Position numbers and translations under genes: made by a program. The notes under the pieces were generated by a model. It saw nothing but the letters and a program-made list of their open reading frames with translations, ran no database searches and was not told the origin of the DNA. DNA of 10,187 nucleotides from Pseudomonadota bacterium (GTDB taxonomy: Bacteria; Pseudomonadota; Alphaproteobacteria; Rhizobiales; Kaistiaceae), in assembly GCA_023433185.1 (NCBI GenBank), contig JAEZEN010000083.1, positions 1 through 10,187 on the forward strand, written 5' to 3'. Shown here piece by piece: positions 1 to 7,339 of the stretch (the first letter of the stretch is position 1; each line of letters opens with the position of its first letter).

Positions 1-848
1 GTGTGCGGGTGGTTGGGCCGAACCTCGACCGAGCCGATCGTGACGCGGCTCTGGTCGGTGCCGACGGCGGCAATGATGTCCGGCACCCCGCAGGCGAAGG
101 CCGCGAGGCCGGCAAAGGCGTCCTTGCGGAGGTTCATCGGGGTGGTGCCGGCATGGTTGGCCACGCCGTCGAGGGTCACCGACCACTTGAAGACACCCGA
201 GATCGCCTCGACGATGCCGATCGGAATCCCGGCGCTGTCGAGCACTGGCCCCTGCTCGATGTGGAGTTCGAGGAAGGCCTTGACCTGGCGCGGATCACGC
301 GCCGCGGTGGTCGCGGCATCCGGGTCCAGGCCCTGGGCGCGCATCGCTTCGATGAGCGTCACGCCGCTCTCGTCGCGGGCGGAACGGAACCAGGCGTCGT
401 CGATCGCGCCGGCCAGCGCCTGCGCGCCGAGCATTCCGCCGAATCGTCCCTCCTCCTCCGCGGTGGCGATCACCTCGATCGGGCAGGGCGGTTCGGCACC
501 GGATTCCATGAGGGTCCGCACGCATTCAAGGGCGGCCACGACGCCGAGCGAGCCGTCGAAGCGCCCGCCCATCGGCACCGTGTCGAGGTGCGAGCCGATC
601 ATCACCGCCGGGCCGCTCCCCGTGCTCCAGAGGCCGGAGAGGTTGCCCACCGCGTCCATCGATATCTGCAGCCCGCCCGCCCTCATCCGCTCGGCCATGA
701 AGGTTCGGGCCGCCATGTCGGCATCGGAGAATCCGGGCCGGCTGATGCCGGGGAGGCCCGCGACGCGGCCGATCTCGGACAGTTCGCGCATCTCATCGCG
801 CAGTCGGTCGAGGTTGATCCTCAGGTGTTCAACGCCTTGAAGGTGCAC
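1..848 (-). CDS. M20-family Zn-dependent amidohydrolase (allantoate amidohydrolase / N-carbamoyl-L-amino acid hydrolase type), C-terminus cut off by window start
   Basis: Reading the minus strand gives an open frame of 282 codons that continues past position 1. Motifs in order: SHLDTVP (H87, D89), a metal-bridging Asp in GGRFDGSLG (D98), the acid cluster AEEEGRFGG (E131-E133), the His ligand in ELHIEQGP (H196), and ANHAGTTPM (H232) in the lid/dimerisation domain. These are hallmarks of the hydantoinase/carbamoylase branch of peptidase family M20, cytosolic dimers using two metal ions to cut ureido or amide bonds, usually 400-430 residues long. The last His ligand and the end of the catalytic domain lie outside the window. 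I chose GTG at 848 because GGAG (minus strand, 855-858) sits six bases upstream. In-frame ATG codons at 890 and 902 are possible but have poor ribosome-binding sites and add unconserved residues. The gene is divergent from the ABC transporter operon, which suggests it hydrolyses the imported compound. Exact substrate (allantoate, N-carbamoyl amino acid, ureidopropionate, N-acyl amino acid) is not resolved. Family call is firm; start moderately so. Confidence 0.9.
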   Translation of the reverse strand, partial: MHLQGVEHLRINLDRLRDEMRELSEIGRVAGLPGISRPGFSDADMAARTFMAERMRAGGLQISMDAVGNLSGLWSTGSGPAVMIGSHLDTVPMGGRFDGSLGVVAALECVRTLMESGAEPPCPIEVIATAEEEGRFGGMLGAQALAGAIDDAWFRSARDESGVTLIEAMRAQGLDPDAATTAARDPRQVKAFLELHIEQGPVLDSAGIPIGIVEAISGVFKWSVTLDGVANHAGTTPMNLRKDAFAGLAAFACGVPDIIAAVGTDQSRVTIGSVEVRPNHPH

Positions 849-898
849 GTCATTCTCCGGAGGTTGCGTCCCCTGCGAGGCGCCTTTCATGGGGTGGC

Positions 899-925
899 GC
901 ATAAATAATCATTATCAATTATTGC
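899..925. promoter_or_regulatory. AT-rich imperfect palindrome with Fur-box-like core in the divergent promoter region
   Basis: This is an abrupt AT-rich island in otherwise GC-rich DNA. The outer arms are GCA (899-901) and TGC (923-925 read with the flanking T). Inside, AATAAT (904-909) and ATTATT (918-923) are inverted repeats around an 8-base centre. The segment 903-917 matches the classical 7-1-7 Fur site (TGATAAT-N-ATTATCA) at 12 of 14 positions, with the right half (911-917) exact. It lies between the divergent hydrolase and transporter genes, so a protein bound here could control both. Seen: the palindrome and the match. Inferred: that a regulator (a Fur/Mur-type protein, or the FadR-type repressor of this operon) uses it. 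Confidence 0.35.
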
Positions 926-951
926 AAACAGTCAATTCGCCATGATTGAAT
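922..951 (+). promoter_or_regulatory. Candidate sigma-70-type promoter for the ABC transporter operon
   Basis: TTGCAA (922-927) and TTGAAT (946-951) are separated by 18 bases and each matches the housekeeping -35/-10 consensus at four of six positions. They lie about 35-60 bases ahead of the binding-protein start. TTGCAA is its own reverse complement, so the same hexamer could also serve as a -35 element for the leftward hydrolase gene, although no good -10 is visible at standard spacing on that strand. This is a weak call based on consensus match and position only. Confidence 0.3.
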
Positions 952-984
952 GGGGCTCCCGATCCAACCGAGGAGACACTAGCG

Positions 985-2550
985 ATGGTCTCGTTCACCA
1001 AGGCCGTGGGGGGCGTGGTGCTTGCCGCGTCATTCGCCTTCGGCGCACCGGCCCTTGCCCAGACGCCGCCCAATGTCCTGATCGTCGGACAGATCGCCGA
1101 GCCGAAGTCGCTGGATCCGAGCGTCGATACCGCCGTCAACGACTTCCGGATCCTGATGAACATGTATGACGGTCTCGTCCGCTACCGGGACGGGACCCTC
1201 GAGCCCGAGCCGGCGCTGGCCGAATCCTGGGAAATCTCCGACGATGGGCTGACCTACACCTTCCACCTGCGGGAGGGCGTCACGTTTCACGACGGAACAC
1301 CGTTCGACGCCGAGGCGGTGAAGTTCACCTTCGACCGCATGCTGGACGAGAGCCACCCCTTCCACGGCACCGGTCCCTTCCCGCTCGCCTTCTTCTTCTC
1401 GGCGATCGAATCGACGACGGCCGTCGATGCCTCGACCGTGGAATTCAAGCTCTCCGAGCCCTATGCGCCGTTCCTCTCCAACCTAGCCTACCCCGCCGGA
1501 CTGATCGTCTCGCCGGCGGCGGTCGCGGAGCATGGCGAGGATTTCGGTCGCAACCCGTCCGGTACCGGCCCCTTCAAGTTCGAGTCCTGGGATTCGAACA
1601 CCAGCGTCGTCATCACCCGCAACGAGGACTACTGGGACGGTGCGCCGCCCCTGGAGGCCGTGGTCTTCCGCCCGATCACCGACGCCAATACCCGCGTCGC
1701 CGAGATGCTGTCGGGCGGTATCGACCTGATGGTCGAGGTCCCGCCGGACAACCTCAACCAGTTCCGCGACGGCGCGGCGTTCGAGGTCTACGAGCAGGCC
1801 GGACCCCACCTCTGGTTCCTGATCCTCAACGCCAAGGAGGGCCCGTTCGCCGACAAGCGGGTGCGCCAGGCGGTCAACTATGCGATCGACAAGCAGGCGC
1901 TGGTGGAGAACGTCCTCCAGGGCACGGCCGAGATCGCCGCCGGCCCGACGCCGCCGGCCTTCGCCTGGGCCTACAACGAGGAACTCGAGCCCTATCCCCA
2001 TGATCCGGAGCGGGCGAAGGCGCTTCTCGCCGATGCCGGCGCGGAGGGAGCGGAGCTCACCTTCTACGTCACCGAGGGCGGCTCGGGCATGCTCGATCCG
2101 GTGGCGATGGGAACGGCGATCCAGGCCGATCTCGCGGCAGTCGGACTCGACGTCGCGATCGAGACCTACGAGTGGAACACCTTCCTCGGCGAGGTGAACC
2201 CCGGCCTCGAGGGCAAGGCCGACATGGCCCAGATGGCGTGGATGACCAACGACCCCGACACGCTGCCCTATCTTGCGCTGCGCACCGACGCCTTCCCCGA
2301 CAAGGGCGGCTTCAACTCGGGCTACTACTCCAACCCGGACGTAGACGCTCTCCTCGAACAGGCCCGGACCTCGACCGACCAGGACGAGCGCGCGGCGCTT
2401 TACAAGGAGATGCAGGCGATCGTCCAGGATGATGCGCCCTGGGCCTTCATCGCCAACTGGAAACAGAACGCGGTGTCGACCTCGTCGGTCGAGGGCTTCT
2501 CGCTGCAGCCTTCGTTCTTCCTGATCCTGCGGGACGTTTCGAAGGGCTGA
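985..2550 (+). CDS. ABC transporter substrate-binding protein, peptide/nickel family 5 (SBP_bac_5, DppA/OppA type)
   Basis: This is the periplasmic receptor of the importer encoded just downstream, 521 residues, a normal length for the family. The N-terminus is a clear Sec signal peptide (Lys6, hydrophobic stretch 8-22) ending in APALA, with cleavage expected before Gln26. There is no lipobox Cys, so the product should be soluble in the periplasm. Family signatures include the early segment GLTYTFHLREGVTFHDGTPF, followed by a conserved AEAVKFTFDRML stretch, and the later RQAVNYAIDKQALV stretch in the central domain. I chose ATG at 985 because AGGAGA (971-976) lies eight bases upstream. An in-frame ATG at 946 would put extra polar residues ahead of the signal peptide and has no comparable site. 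It is first in an operon with two permease domains and two ATPases. Members bind di/oligopeptides, nickel chelates, opines, glutathione or other small amino compounds; the ligand here cannot be assigned, though the divergent M20 amidohydrolase suggests a peptide-like or ureido compound. Confidence 0.94.
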   Translation: MVSFTKAVGGVVLAASFAFGAPALAQTPPNVLIVGQIAEPKSLDPSVDTAVNDFRILMNMYDGLVRYRDGTLEPEPALAESWEISDDGLTYTFHLREGVTFHDGTPFDAEAVKFTFDRMLDESHPFHGTGPFPLAFFFSAIESTTAVDASTVEFKLSEPYAPFLSNLAYPAGLIVSPAAVAEHGEDFGRNPSGTGPFKFESWDSNTSVVITRNEDYWDGAPPLEAVVFRPITDANTRVAEMLSGGIDLMVEVPPDNLNQFRDGAAFEVYEQAGPHLWFLILNAKEGPFADKRVRQAVNYAIDKQALVENVLQGTAEIAAGPTPPAFAWAYNEELEPYPHDPERAKALLADAGAEGAELTFYVTEGGSGMLDPVAMGTAIQADLAAVGLDVAIETYEWNTFLGEVNPGLEGKADMAQMAWMTNDPDTLPYLALRTDAFPDKGGFNSGYYSNPDVDALLEQARTSTDQDERAALYKEMQAIVQDDAPWAFIANWKQNAVSTSSVEGFSLQPSFFLILRDVSKG

Positions 2551-2560
2551 CGGACATTCC

Positions 2561-2588
2561 GGGCGGGCCGCCGCATCGCGGTCCGCCC
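2561..2588 (+). other. GC-rich intergenic hairpin between binding protein and first permease
   Basis: GGGCGGGCCGC (2561-2571) pairs with GCGGTCCGCCC (2578-2588): eleven base pairs including one G-T wobble, closed by a six-base loop. It starts ten bases after the binding-protein stop and ends before the permease ribosome-binding site. There is no T-run after it, so it is not a textbook intrinsic terminator. In many ABC importers (malE-malF is the classical case) such a structure protects the binding-protein mRNA 3' end and lowers expression of the membrane genes. That role is inferred here from position and structure. Confidence 0.55.
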
Positions 2589-2607
2589 CGCGCCCGGAGG
2601 GTTGGAG

Positions 2608-3555
2608 TTGCTTGCCTATATCCTCAAGCGCCTGATTGCCCTCGTCCCGATCCTGATCGGGCTGACCATCATCGTCTTCCTGATGCTCGCGGCGATTCCG
2701 GGCGGGACCGCCGTCGCCATCCTCGGCCCGCTGGCCTCGGCGGAGGCGGTGGCGAGGCTCAACGCCGAGCTCGGCCTCGACCGGCCGCTGGTCAGCCAGT
2801 ATCTCAGCTGGATGGGCAACCTCCTCCAGGGCGACCTCGGGCGGAGCTACAGCCTGAGGCGTCCCGTCGTCGACGAGATCTTCGAGCGCTTCGCGGCGAC
2901 GGCGATTCTCGCCGGCACGGCCCTCGTCCTCTGCTCGATCCTCGGCCTCCTCGCCGGCGTCGCTTCCGCCGTCCGCCAGTTCGGGTGGACCGACCGCATC
3001 GTCACGTTCCTCGTGCTGATCGGCATCTCGACGCCCTCGTTCTGGCTCGGGCTCCTGCTCATCATGCTGTTCGCGGTCGAGTGGCGGATCTTCCCGCCGA
3101 GCGGCATGTACCTGGCCTATGGCGGCGGCGGCTTCCTCGACCTCATCAACCACCTCGTGCTGCCGGCGGTGACCCTGGCGGTGGTGGCGACCGGGGTCAT
3201 CGCCCGCCTGACCCGCACCGCGATGCTCGAGGTGCTGCGGCAGGACTACATCCGGACGGCTCGCGCCAAGGGGCTCGCCGAGCGCCGGGTGATCTACCGG
3301 CATGCCTTCAAGGCGGCTCTGGTCGGCGTCGTCCCGCTGATCGGCGTGCAGGCCGGCCTCGTCATCGGCGGCGCCGTCTATATCGAGACCGTGTTCCAGT
3401 GGCCGGGGATCGGGCGCATGCTGGTCGGCGCGATCTCCACCCGGGACATTCTTCTCGTTCAGGGCGGCGTGCTGATCCTGGCCGTGACCTATGTGCTGAT
3501 CAACCTGCTCGCCGACATCGTCCAGACGCTGCTCGACCCGAGGCTGAGGGCATGA
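2608..3555 (+). CDS. ABC transporter permease, DppB/OppB type
   Basis: This is the first inner-membrane subunit of the peptide-type importer, 315 residues and about six membrane segments (near residues 8-29, 97-117, 132-157, 178-200, 238-262 and 282-305). The N-terminal YILKRLIALVPILIG and the segment after TM1 are typical of DppB, as are GLDRPL, QYLSWMGNLLQGDLG, and STPSFWLGLLL. The cytoplasmic EAA loop that contacts the ATPases is visible as RTARAKGLAERRVIYRHAF. I chose TTG at 2608 because GGAGG (2596-2600) is seven bases upstream. An in-frame TTG at 2602 would abut that site, leaving no spacing. The gene ends with LDPRLRA and overlaps the next start as ATGA (3552-3555), indicating translational coupling with the permease-ATPase fusion. 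Confidence 0.92.
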   Translation: MLAYILKRLIALVPILIGLTIIVFLMLAAIPGGTAVAILGPLASAEAVARLNAELGLDRPLVSQYLSWMGNLLQGDLGRSYSLRRPVVDEIFERFAATAILAGTALVLCSILGLLAGVASAVRQFGWTDRIVTFLVLIGISTPSFWLGLLLIMLFAVEWRIFPPSGMYLAYGGGGFLDLINHLVLPAVTLAVVATGVIARLTRTAMLEVLRQDYIRTARAKGLAERRVIYRHAFKAALVGVVPLIGVQAGLVIGGAVYIETVFQWPGIGRMLVGAISTRDILLVQGGVLILAVTYVLINLLADIVQTLLDPRLRA

Positions 3556-5489
3556 CGGCGCTGAGCGCGCCCGCGCCGGTCAGGCCCGCCGGGCGGCGAA
3601 GCGCCCGCCCGGGGACCTTGGCGCTCCTCCTGAACAACCGCCTCGCGGCCCTCGGGCTGGTGGTGCTGGCCGTGATCTGCCTCGCCGCTCTCCTGACCCC
3701 GATCCTGCCGCTGCAGGATCCGACAGCCACCGCCTCGGCGAACCGGCTTCTGCCGCCGGGCACGCCGGAGCACATCCTCGGCACCGACCATCTCGGCCGC
3801 GATATCCTCTCGCGCCTGCTGTGGGGCACCCGGGTGTCGATCGCGGTCGGCCTTTCGGCCACGGCGATCGCCGCCTTCTTCGGCTCGATCATCGGGCTGG
3901 TCGCGGGCTATGCCGGCGGCCGTGTCGACACCCTCCTGATGCGCTCGATCGACATGCTGATGGCGTTCCCCTACATCCTGCTCGCCCTCGGCATCGTCGC
4001 CGTGCTCGGGCCGGGGCTGCTCAACGCGCTCTACGCCATCGCGATCATCAACATCCCTTTCTTCGCCAGGAACATCAGGGGCATCACCCGCGGTCTCGCG
4101 AACCGGGAGTTCGTCGACGCGGCGCGTCTCTCCGGCAAGAGTTCGGCCGGCATCCTGTTCACCGAGGTCATGCCGAACGTGATGCCGGTGATCGTCATCA
4201 CGATGTCCTCGACCGTCGGCTGGATGATCCTCGAGACCGCCGGGCTGTCCTTCCTCGGCCTCGGCGTGCAGCCGCCCCAGCCCGACCTCGGCTCGATGCT
4301 GGGCGACGGGCGGCAGTTCCTCTTCAACGCGCCGTTCGTCTCGGTGATCCCCGGGCTGATGATCTTCGCGCTGGTGATGAGCATCAACCTCCTCGGCGAC
4401 GGCATTCGCGACGTGCTCGACCCGCGGCTCCGCTCGGGTGCCCTGGCACGGCCCTCCGCCCGGACGCGGGTGATGCGGCGCACGGTGCCGCCGCTGCCGG
4501 AGCCCGATCCCGGGCGTGCCCTCGGCCTGGTCGGGCTCGAGACCGAGTTCCGGGTGGGGGAGGCCGTCCATCGCGCGGTGGGCGGCGTCAGCCTCGATCT
4601 CCGGGACAAGGAATGCCTCGGTCTGGTCGGCGAATCCGGCTCGGGCAAGACGGTCACCGCGATGTCGATCCTCGGACTGGTGGCGACCCCTCCGGGCACG
4701 ATCGTCGGGGGGCGGGTCGTCGCCGGGGGACGCGACCTCCTCGAGATCTCCGACCGTTCGCTGCGGGATCTTCGCGGCGGCGCGATCTCGATGATCTTCC
4801 AGGATCCGCTGTCGACGCTCCACCCGCTCTTCACCGTCGGCGACCAGATCGCTGAGGCGGTGCGCGCCCACAATCCCGTGCCCTTCGCCGAGGCATGGAT
4901 GCGGGCCGTCGAACTGCTCGACCTCGTCCAGATACCGAACCCCAAGGAGCGCGCCCGCAGCTACCCGCACGAACTGTCCGGCGGCATGCGCCAGCGCGTC
5001 TGCATCGCCATGGCTCTGGCCAACGATTCCGGCATCCTCATCGCCGACGAGCCGACGACGGCACTCGATGTCACGGTACAGGCGCAGGTGCTGCGTCTCC
5101 TCGACGATCTTCGGCGGGAGAAGGGCGCTGCGGTGCTGTTCATCACTCACGATTTCGGTGTCGTCTCCGAGATCTGCGACCGTGTGGCGGTGATGTATGC
5201 CGGGCGCATTGTCGAACTCGGCCAGACCGAGGACGTGCTGGCCCGGCCGGCTCATCCCTATACGCGGAAGCTCATCGACTGCGTGCCGATTCTCGGCGAA
5301 CCCGACCGCCGGCTCGATGCGATCGAGGGGCTGCCGCCGCCGGTCGACCGGCTGCCGCTGGGCTGCGCCTTCGCCGACCGTTGTCCTCGCGTCGAGGCCG
5401 ACTGCCGGGTCGGAGACGTCCCGCTCGACGATCTCGGCGGCGATCGCGCGGCGCGCTGCCGCCATCCGCTGGTGGAGACGGCGGGATGA
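3552..5489 (+). CDS. Fused ABC transporter permease (DppC type) and ATP-binding protein (DppD type)
   Basis: One unbroken frame of 645 residues joins two subunits that are usually separate. Residues 1 to about 295 are a DppC permease: a short cytosolic N-terminus, TM1 near 30-53, the family motif [20 protein letters not shown], an EAA loop around [20 protein letters not shown], and a DVLDPRLR end. A Pro/Arg-rich linker of roughly 20-25 residues leads into a complete ATPase: Walker A GESGSGKT (360-367), Q-loop FQDP, signature LSGGMRQR (475-482), Walker B ending in D499-E500, and H533. After the ATPase core comes the oligopeptide-type C-terminal region (HPYTRKL) with four cysteines, C605, C611, C618 and C636, spaced as in DppD/OppD proteins that can carry an iron-sulfur cluster. 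The ribosome-binding site GAGG (3540-3543) lies eight bases before the ATG, which overlaps the permease stop. Permease/ATPase fusions of this order are a known database class. I see no internal stop or frameshift. Internal reinitiation near 4471-4476 (GTG/ATG) cannot be excluded. Confidence 0.93.
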   Translation: MTALSAPAPVRPAGRRSARPGTLALLLNNRLAALGLVVLAVICLAALLTPILPLQDPTATASANRLLPPGTPEHILGTDHLGRDILSRLLWGTRVSIAVGLSATAIAAFFGSIIGLVAGYAGGRVDTLLMRSIDMLMAFPYILLALGIVAVLGPGLLNALYAIAIINIPFFARNIRGITRGLANREFVDAARLSGKSSAGILFTEVMPNVMPVIVITMSSTVGWMILETAGLSFLGLGVQPPQPDLGSMLGDGRQFLFNAPFVSVIPGLMIFALVMSINLLGDGIRDVLDPRLRSGALARPSARTRVMRRTVPPLPEPDPGRALGLVGLETEFRVGEAVHRAVGGVSLDLRDKECLGLVGESGSGKTVTAMSILGLVATPPGTIVGGRVVAGGRDLLEISDRSLRDLRGGAISMIFQDPLSTLHPLFTVGDQIAEAVRAHNPVPFAEAWMRAVELLDLVQIPNPKERARSYPHELSGGMRQRVCIAMALANDSGILIADEPTTALDVTVQAQVLRLLDDLRREKGAAVLFITHDFGVVSEICDRVAVMYAGRIVELGQTEDVLARPAHPYTRKLIDCVPILGEPDRRLDAIEGLPPPVDRLPLGCAFADRCPRVEADCRVGDVPLDDLGGDRAARCRHPLVETAG

Positions 5490-6460
5490 CCGCACTGCTG
5501 ACGGTGGAGAACGTCGAGAAGCGCTTCGGCGGCGGGCGGCGCCTTTTCGGCGGGCGCAAGGCCGCCGTCCATGCCGTACAGGGCGTCGACGTGGTCGTCA
5601 TGCAGGGCGAGACGCTCGGGATCGTCGGGGAGTCGGGTTGCGGCAAGTCGACCCTCGCCCGAATGCTGGTCGGCCTCGATCGCCCGACGTCGGGCGCGAT
5701 ACGGATCGAAGGGGTCGATCCCGCGGCCTTCGCTCGCGGCGACACGCGGGTGCTCGCCCGCACCATCCAGTATGTCTTCCAGGACCCGACCTCGTCGCTC
5801 AACCCGCGCAAGACCATCCGGACGATCCTCGAGACGCCGATGGTCCATCTGCGCGGCCTCGACCGGCCGGCCCGCACCGCCCGCCTCGAGGAACTGATGG
5901 ACGCGGTGAAGCTCTCGGCCGATTTCCTCGATCGCTACCCGCACGAGTTCTCCGGGGGCCAGGCGCAGCGGATCGGGATCGCGCGGGCGCTTGCCGCCGA
6001 GCCGCGGCTCGTCATCCTCGACGAGCCGGTGTCGGCCCTCGACGTCTCGGTTCAGGCGCAGGTCCTCAACCTGCTCGGCGAGCTTCAGGAGCGATTCGCA
6101 CTCACCTATGTCTTCATCAGCCACGACCTGTCGGTGGTCGAGACGGTGTCCGACCGGGTGGCGGTGATGTATTTCGGCCGGATCGTCGAATGCGCCGAGT
6201 CGCGCGAGCTGTTTCGGGCACCGCGCCATCCGTATACAAGGCTTCTCTTCGACGCGGCCCCGGTGCCGGGCCGGCGCAGCGTGCGCGCCGAGGCGAAGCC
6301 GGCCGAACTCCCCGACCCCTATGCACCACCCCCGGGCTGCGCCTTTGCGCCGCGCTGTCCGAATGTGCAGGACCGGTGCCGGCGGGAGCGGCCCGCGCTG
6401 TCGGCCGACCGCGTCTCCGCGACCCACTCCGCCGCTTGCTTTTTTCCGGTGGGCGCATGA
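5486..6460 (+). CDS. ABC transporter ATP-binding protein, DppF/OppF type
   Basis: This is the second ATPase of the importer, 324 residues, cytoplasmic and expected to pair with the ATPase half of the upstream fusion. Visible motifs: Walker A GESGCGKS (48-55), Q-loop in VFQDPTSSLNPR, signature FSGGQAQR (155-162; Phe replaces the usual first Leu), Walker B VILDEP with D179-E180, D-loop SALD, and H213 in ISHDLSVV. The C-terminal oligopeptide-transporter region has HPYTRLL and four cysteines (C285, C291, C298, C318), matching the pattern in the partner ATPase. The start overlaps the preceding stop as ATGA (5486-5489), and GGAG (5474-5477) lies eight bases upstream. The 3' end overlaps the regulator gene by the same ATGA arrangement. 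A run of six T residues at 6440-6445 lies in the last codons; it encodes Phe-Phe and has no strong hairpin before it. Confidence 0.94.
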   Translation: MTALLTVENVEKRFGGGRRLFGGRKAAVHAVQGVDVVVMQGETLGIVGESGCGKSTLARMLVGLDRPTSGAIRIEGVDPAAFARGDTRVLARTIQYVFQDPTSSLNPRKTIRTILETPMVHLRGLDRPARTARLEELMDAVKLSADFLDRYPHEFSGGQAQRIGIARALAAEPRLVILDEPVSALDVSVQAQVLNLLGELQERFALTYVFISHDLSVVETVSDRVAVMYFGRIVECAESRELFRAPRHPYTRLLFDAAPVPGRRSVRAEAKPAELPDPYAPPPGCAFAPRCPNVQDRCRRERPALSADRVSATHSAACFFPVGA

Positions 6461-7314
6461 ATGCTCGCCGCCGCGATGCTGAGAGCCGTGTGACGGGGGT
6501 GATGGACAGCAGGGAAGGCGCCGCCGGCGCGATCATGATCCAGCCACGGCCGCAGTCCGAGCGTCGGCTCAGGCGGACCGACGACATCGCTGAGCGGATC
6601 AAGGACCTCATCGTCGAGAAGGCGCTGAAGCCCGGGGATCGCCTGCCCAGCGAGAAGGAGCTGATCGAACAGTCGCGCGCATCGAAAAGCACGGTGCGGG
6701 AGGCGCTGAAGGCGCTGGAGACCCAGGGCCTGATCAAGTCGCGGACCGGGCCCGGCGGCGGCACCTTCGTGGCGCAGCTCTCGGGGAGCCGGGCGATGGA
6801 GCTGCTCGGCAACTACTTCTTCTTCCGCCAGCCTTCGATCGGCGACATCTACCAGGTCCGCATCGAGCTTGAGCCGCAACTCGCGGCAAGCGTCATCGGG
6901 CATCTTCGCGACGAGGACTACGAGACCCTGCAGCGCACCATGCGGCTCTACGAGAAGCCGCCGCGCGACCGCGGCGACGAGTACCGCCAGCGTCTCGCCG
7001 AACTCGACTTCCACTCGGTCCTCGCCGAACTCTGCCCCAACCCGATCCTCGGCTTCGTCTGCGGGTTCATGCACAACCTGCTCCGCAACCTGACCATCTG
7101 CAGGCACATCTACGGCTCGCCCAACCCGCTGCTCCGCGAGCAGGCGCTGCACTACCAGATTCAGCTGATCCGGGCGCTGAAGGCGGAGGATCCCGATGCG
7201 GCGCGGCGGATCATGCTCGAGCACATGGAGAGCGCCCGCCGCTACATGGAGGAGTCGGAGGCGGTGTTCACCGGTGGATTCCTGCGGCTCGACGCGCCGG
7301 GCGGCAAGCGCTGA
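6457..7314 (+). CDS. GntR-family transcriptional regulator, FadR/FCD subgroup
   Basis: A 285-residue DNA-binding protein. Residues about 41-107 form the winged helix-turn-helix (IKDLIVEKALKPGDRLPSEK, then STVREALKALETQGLI and the wing GPGGGTFV). An all-helical FCD ligand domain follows from about 130 to 265, beginning IYQVRIELEPQLAA. In FCD proteins three His and one acid hold a metal near the effector pocket. Here H186, H232 and H256 are present at the expected spacing, and the usual Asp four residues before the first His is Glu182, with Asp184 nearby. The ATG at 6457 overlaps the ATPase stop, with GGTGG (6448-6452) close upstream. The first 35-40 residues are not part of the fold, so a later start (GTG 6490, ATG 6502 or ATG 6535) is possible. 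Being the last gene of the transporter operon, it most likely represses this operon and perhaps the divergent hydrolase, with release by the imported compound or a breakdown product. Effector unknown. Confidence 0.92.
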   Translation: MNARRRDAESRVTGVMDSREGAAGAIMIQPRPQSERRLRRTDDIAERIKDLIVEKALKPGDRLPSEKELIEQSRASKSTVREALKALETQGLIKSRTGPGGGTFVAQLSGSRAMELLGNYFFFRQPSIGDIYQVRIELEPQLAASVIGHLRDEDYETLQRTMRLYEKPPRDRGDEYRQRLAELDFHSVLAELCPNPILGFVCGFMHNLLRNLTICRHIYGSPNPLLREQALHYQIQLIRALKAEDPDAARRIMLEHMESARRYMEESEAVFTGGFLRLDAPGGKR

Positions 7315-7339
7315 GGGAAGGGGGCCGACGGCGCGCGAT

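Noticed and set aside
3..908. Long open frames on the plus strand across the first 900 bases
   Set aside because: They are antisense to the M20 hydrolase, whose minus-strand frame carries all the family motifs. The plus-strand products are rich in Arg, Ala, Gly and His with no recognisable domain, as expected from GC-rich codon bias.
946..984. Earlier ATG at 946 as start of the binding protein
   Set aside because: It adds 13 polar residues before a normal signal peptide and lacks a ribosome-binding site, while ATG 985 has AGGAGA eight bases upstream.
6440..6445. Run of six T near the end of the second ATPase gene as a terminator or slippage site
   Set aside because: It encodes Phe-Phe in frame, no strong hairpin stands directly before it, and the frame continues normally to an ATGA junction. 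Nothing in the sequence suggests programmed frameshifting.
7293..7335. Possible terminator after the regulator gene (CGCGCCG ... CGGCGCG)
   Set aside because: The stem is only seven base pairs with a 29-base loop and no T-run; such repeats are common by chance in this base composition.
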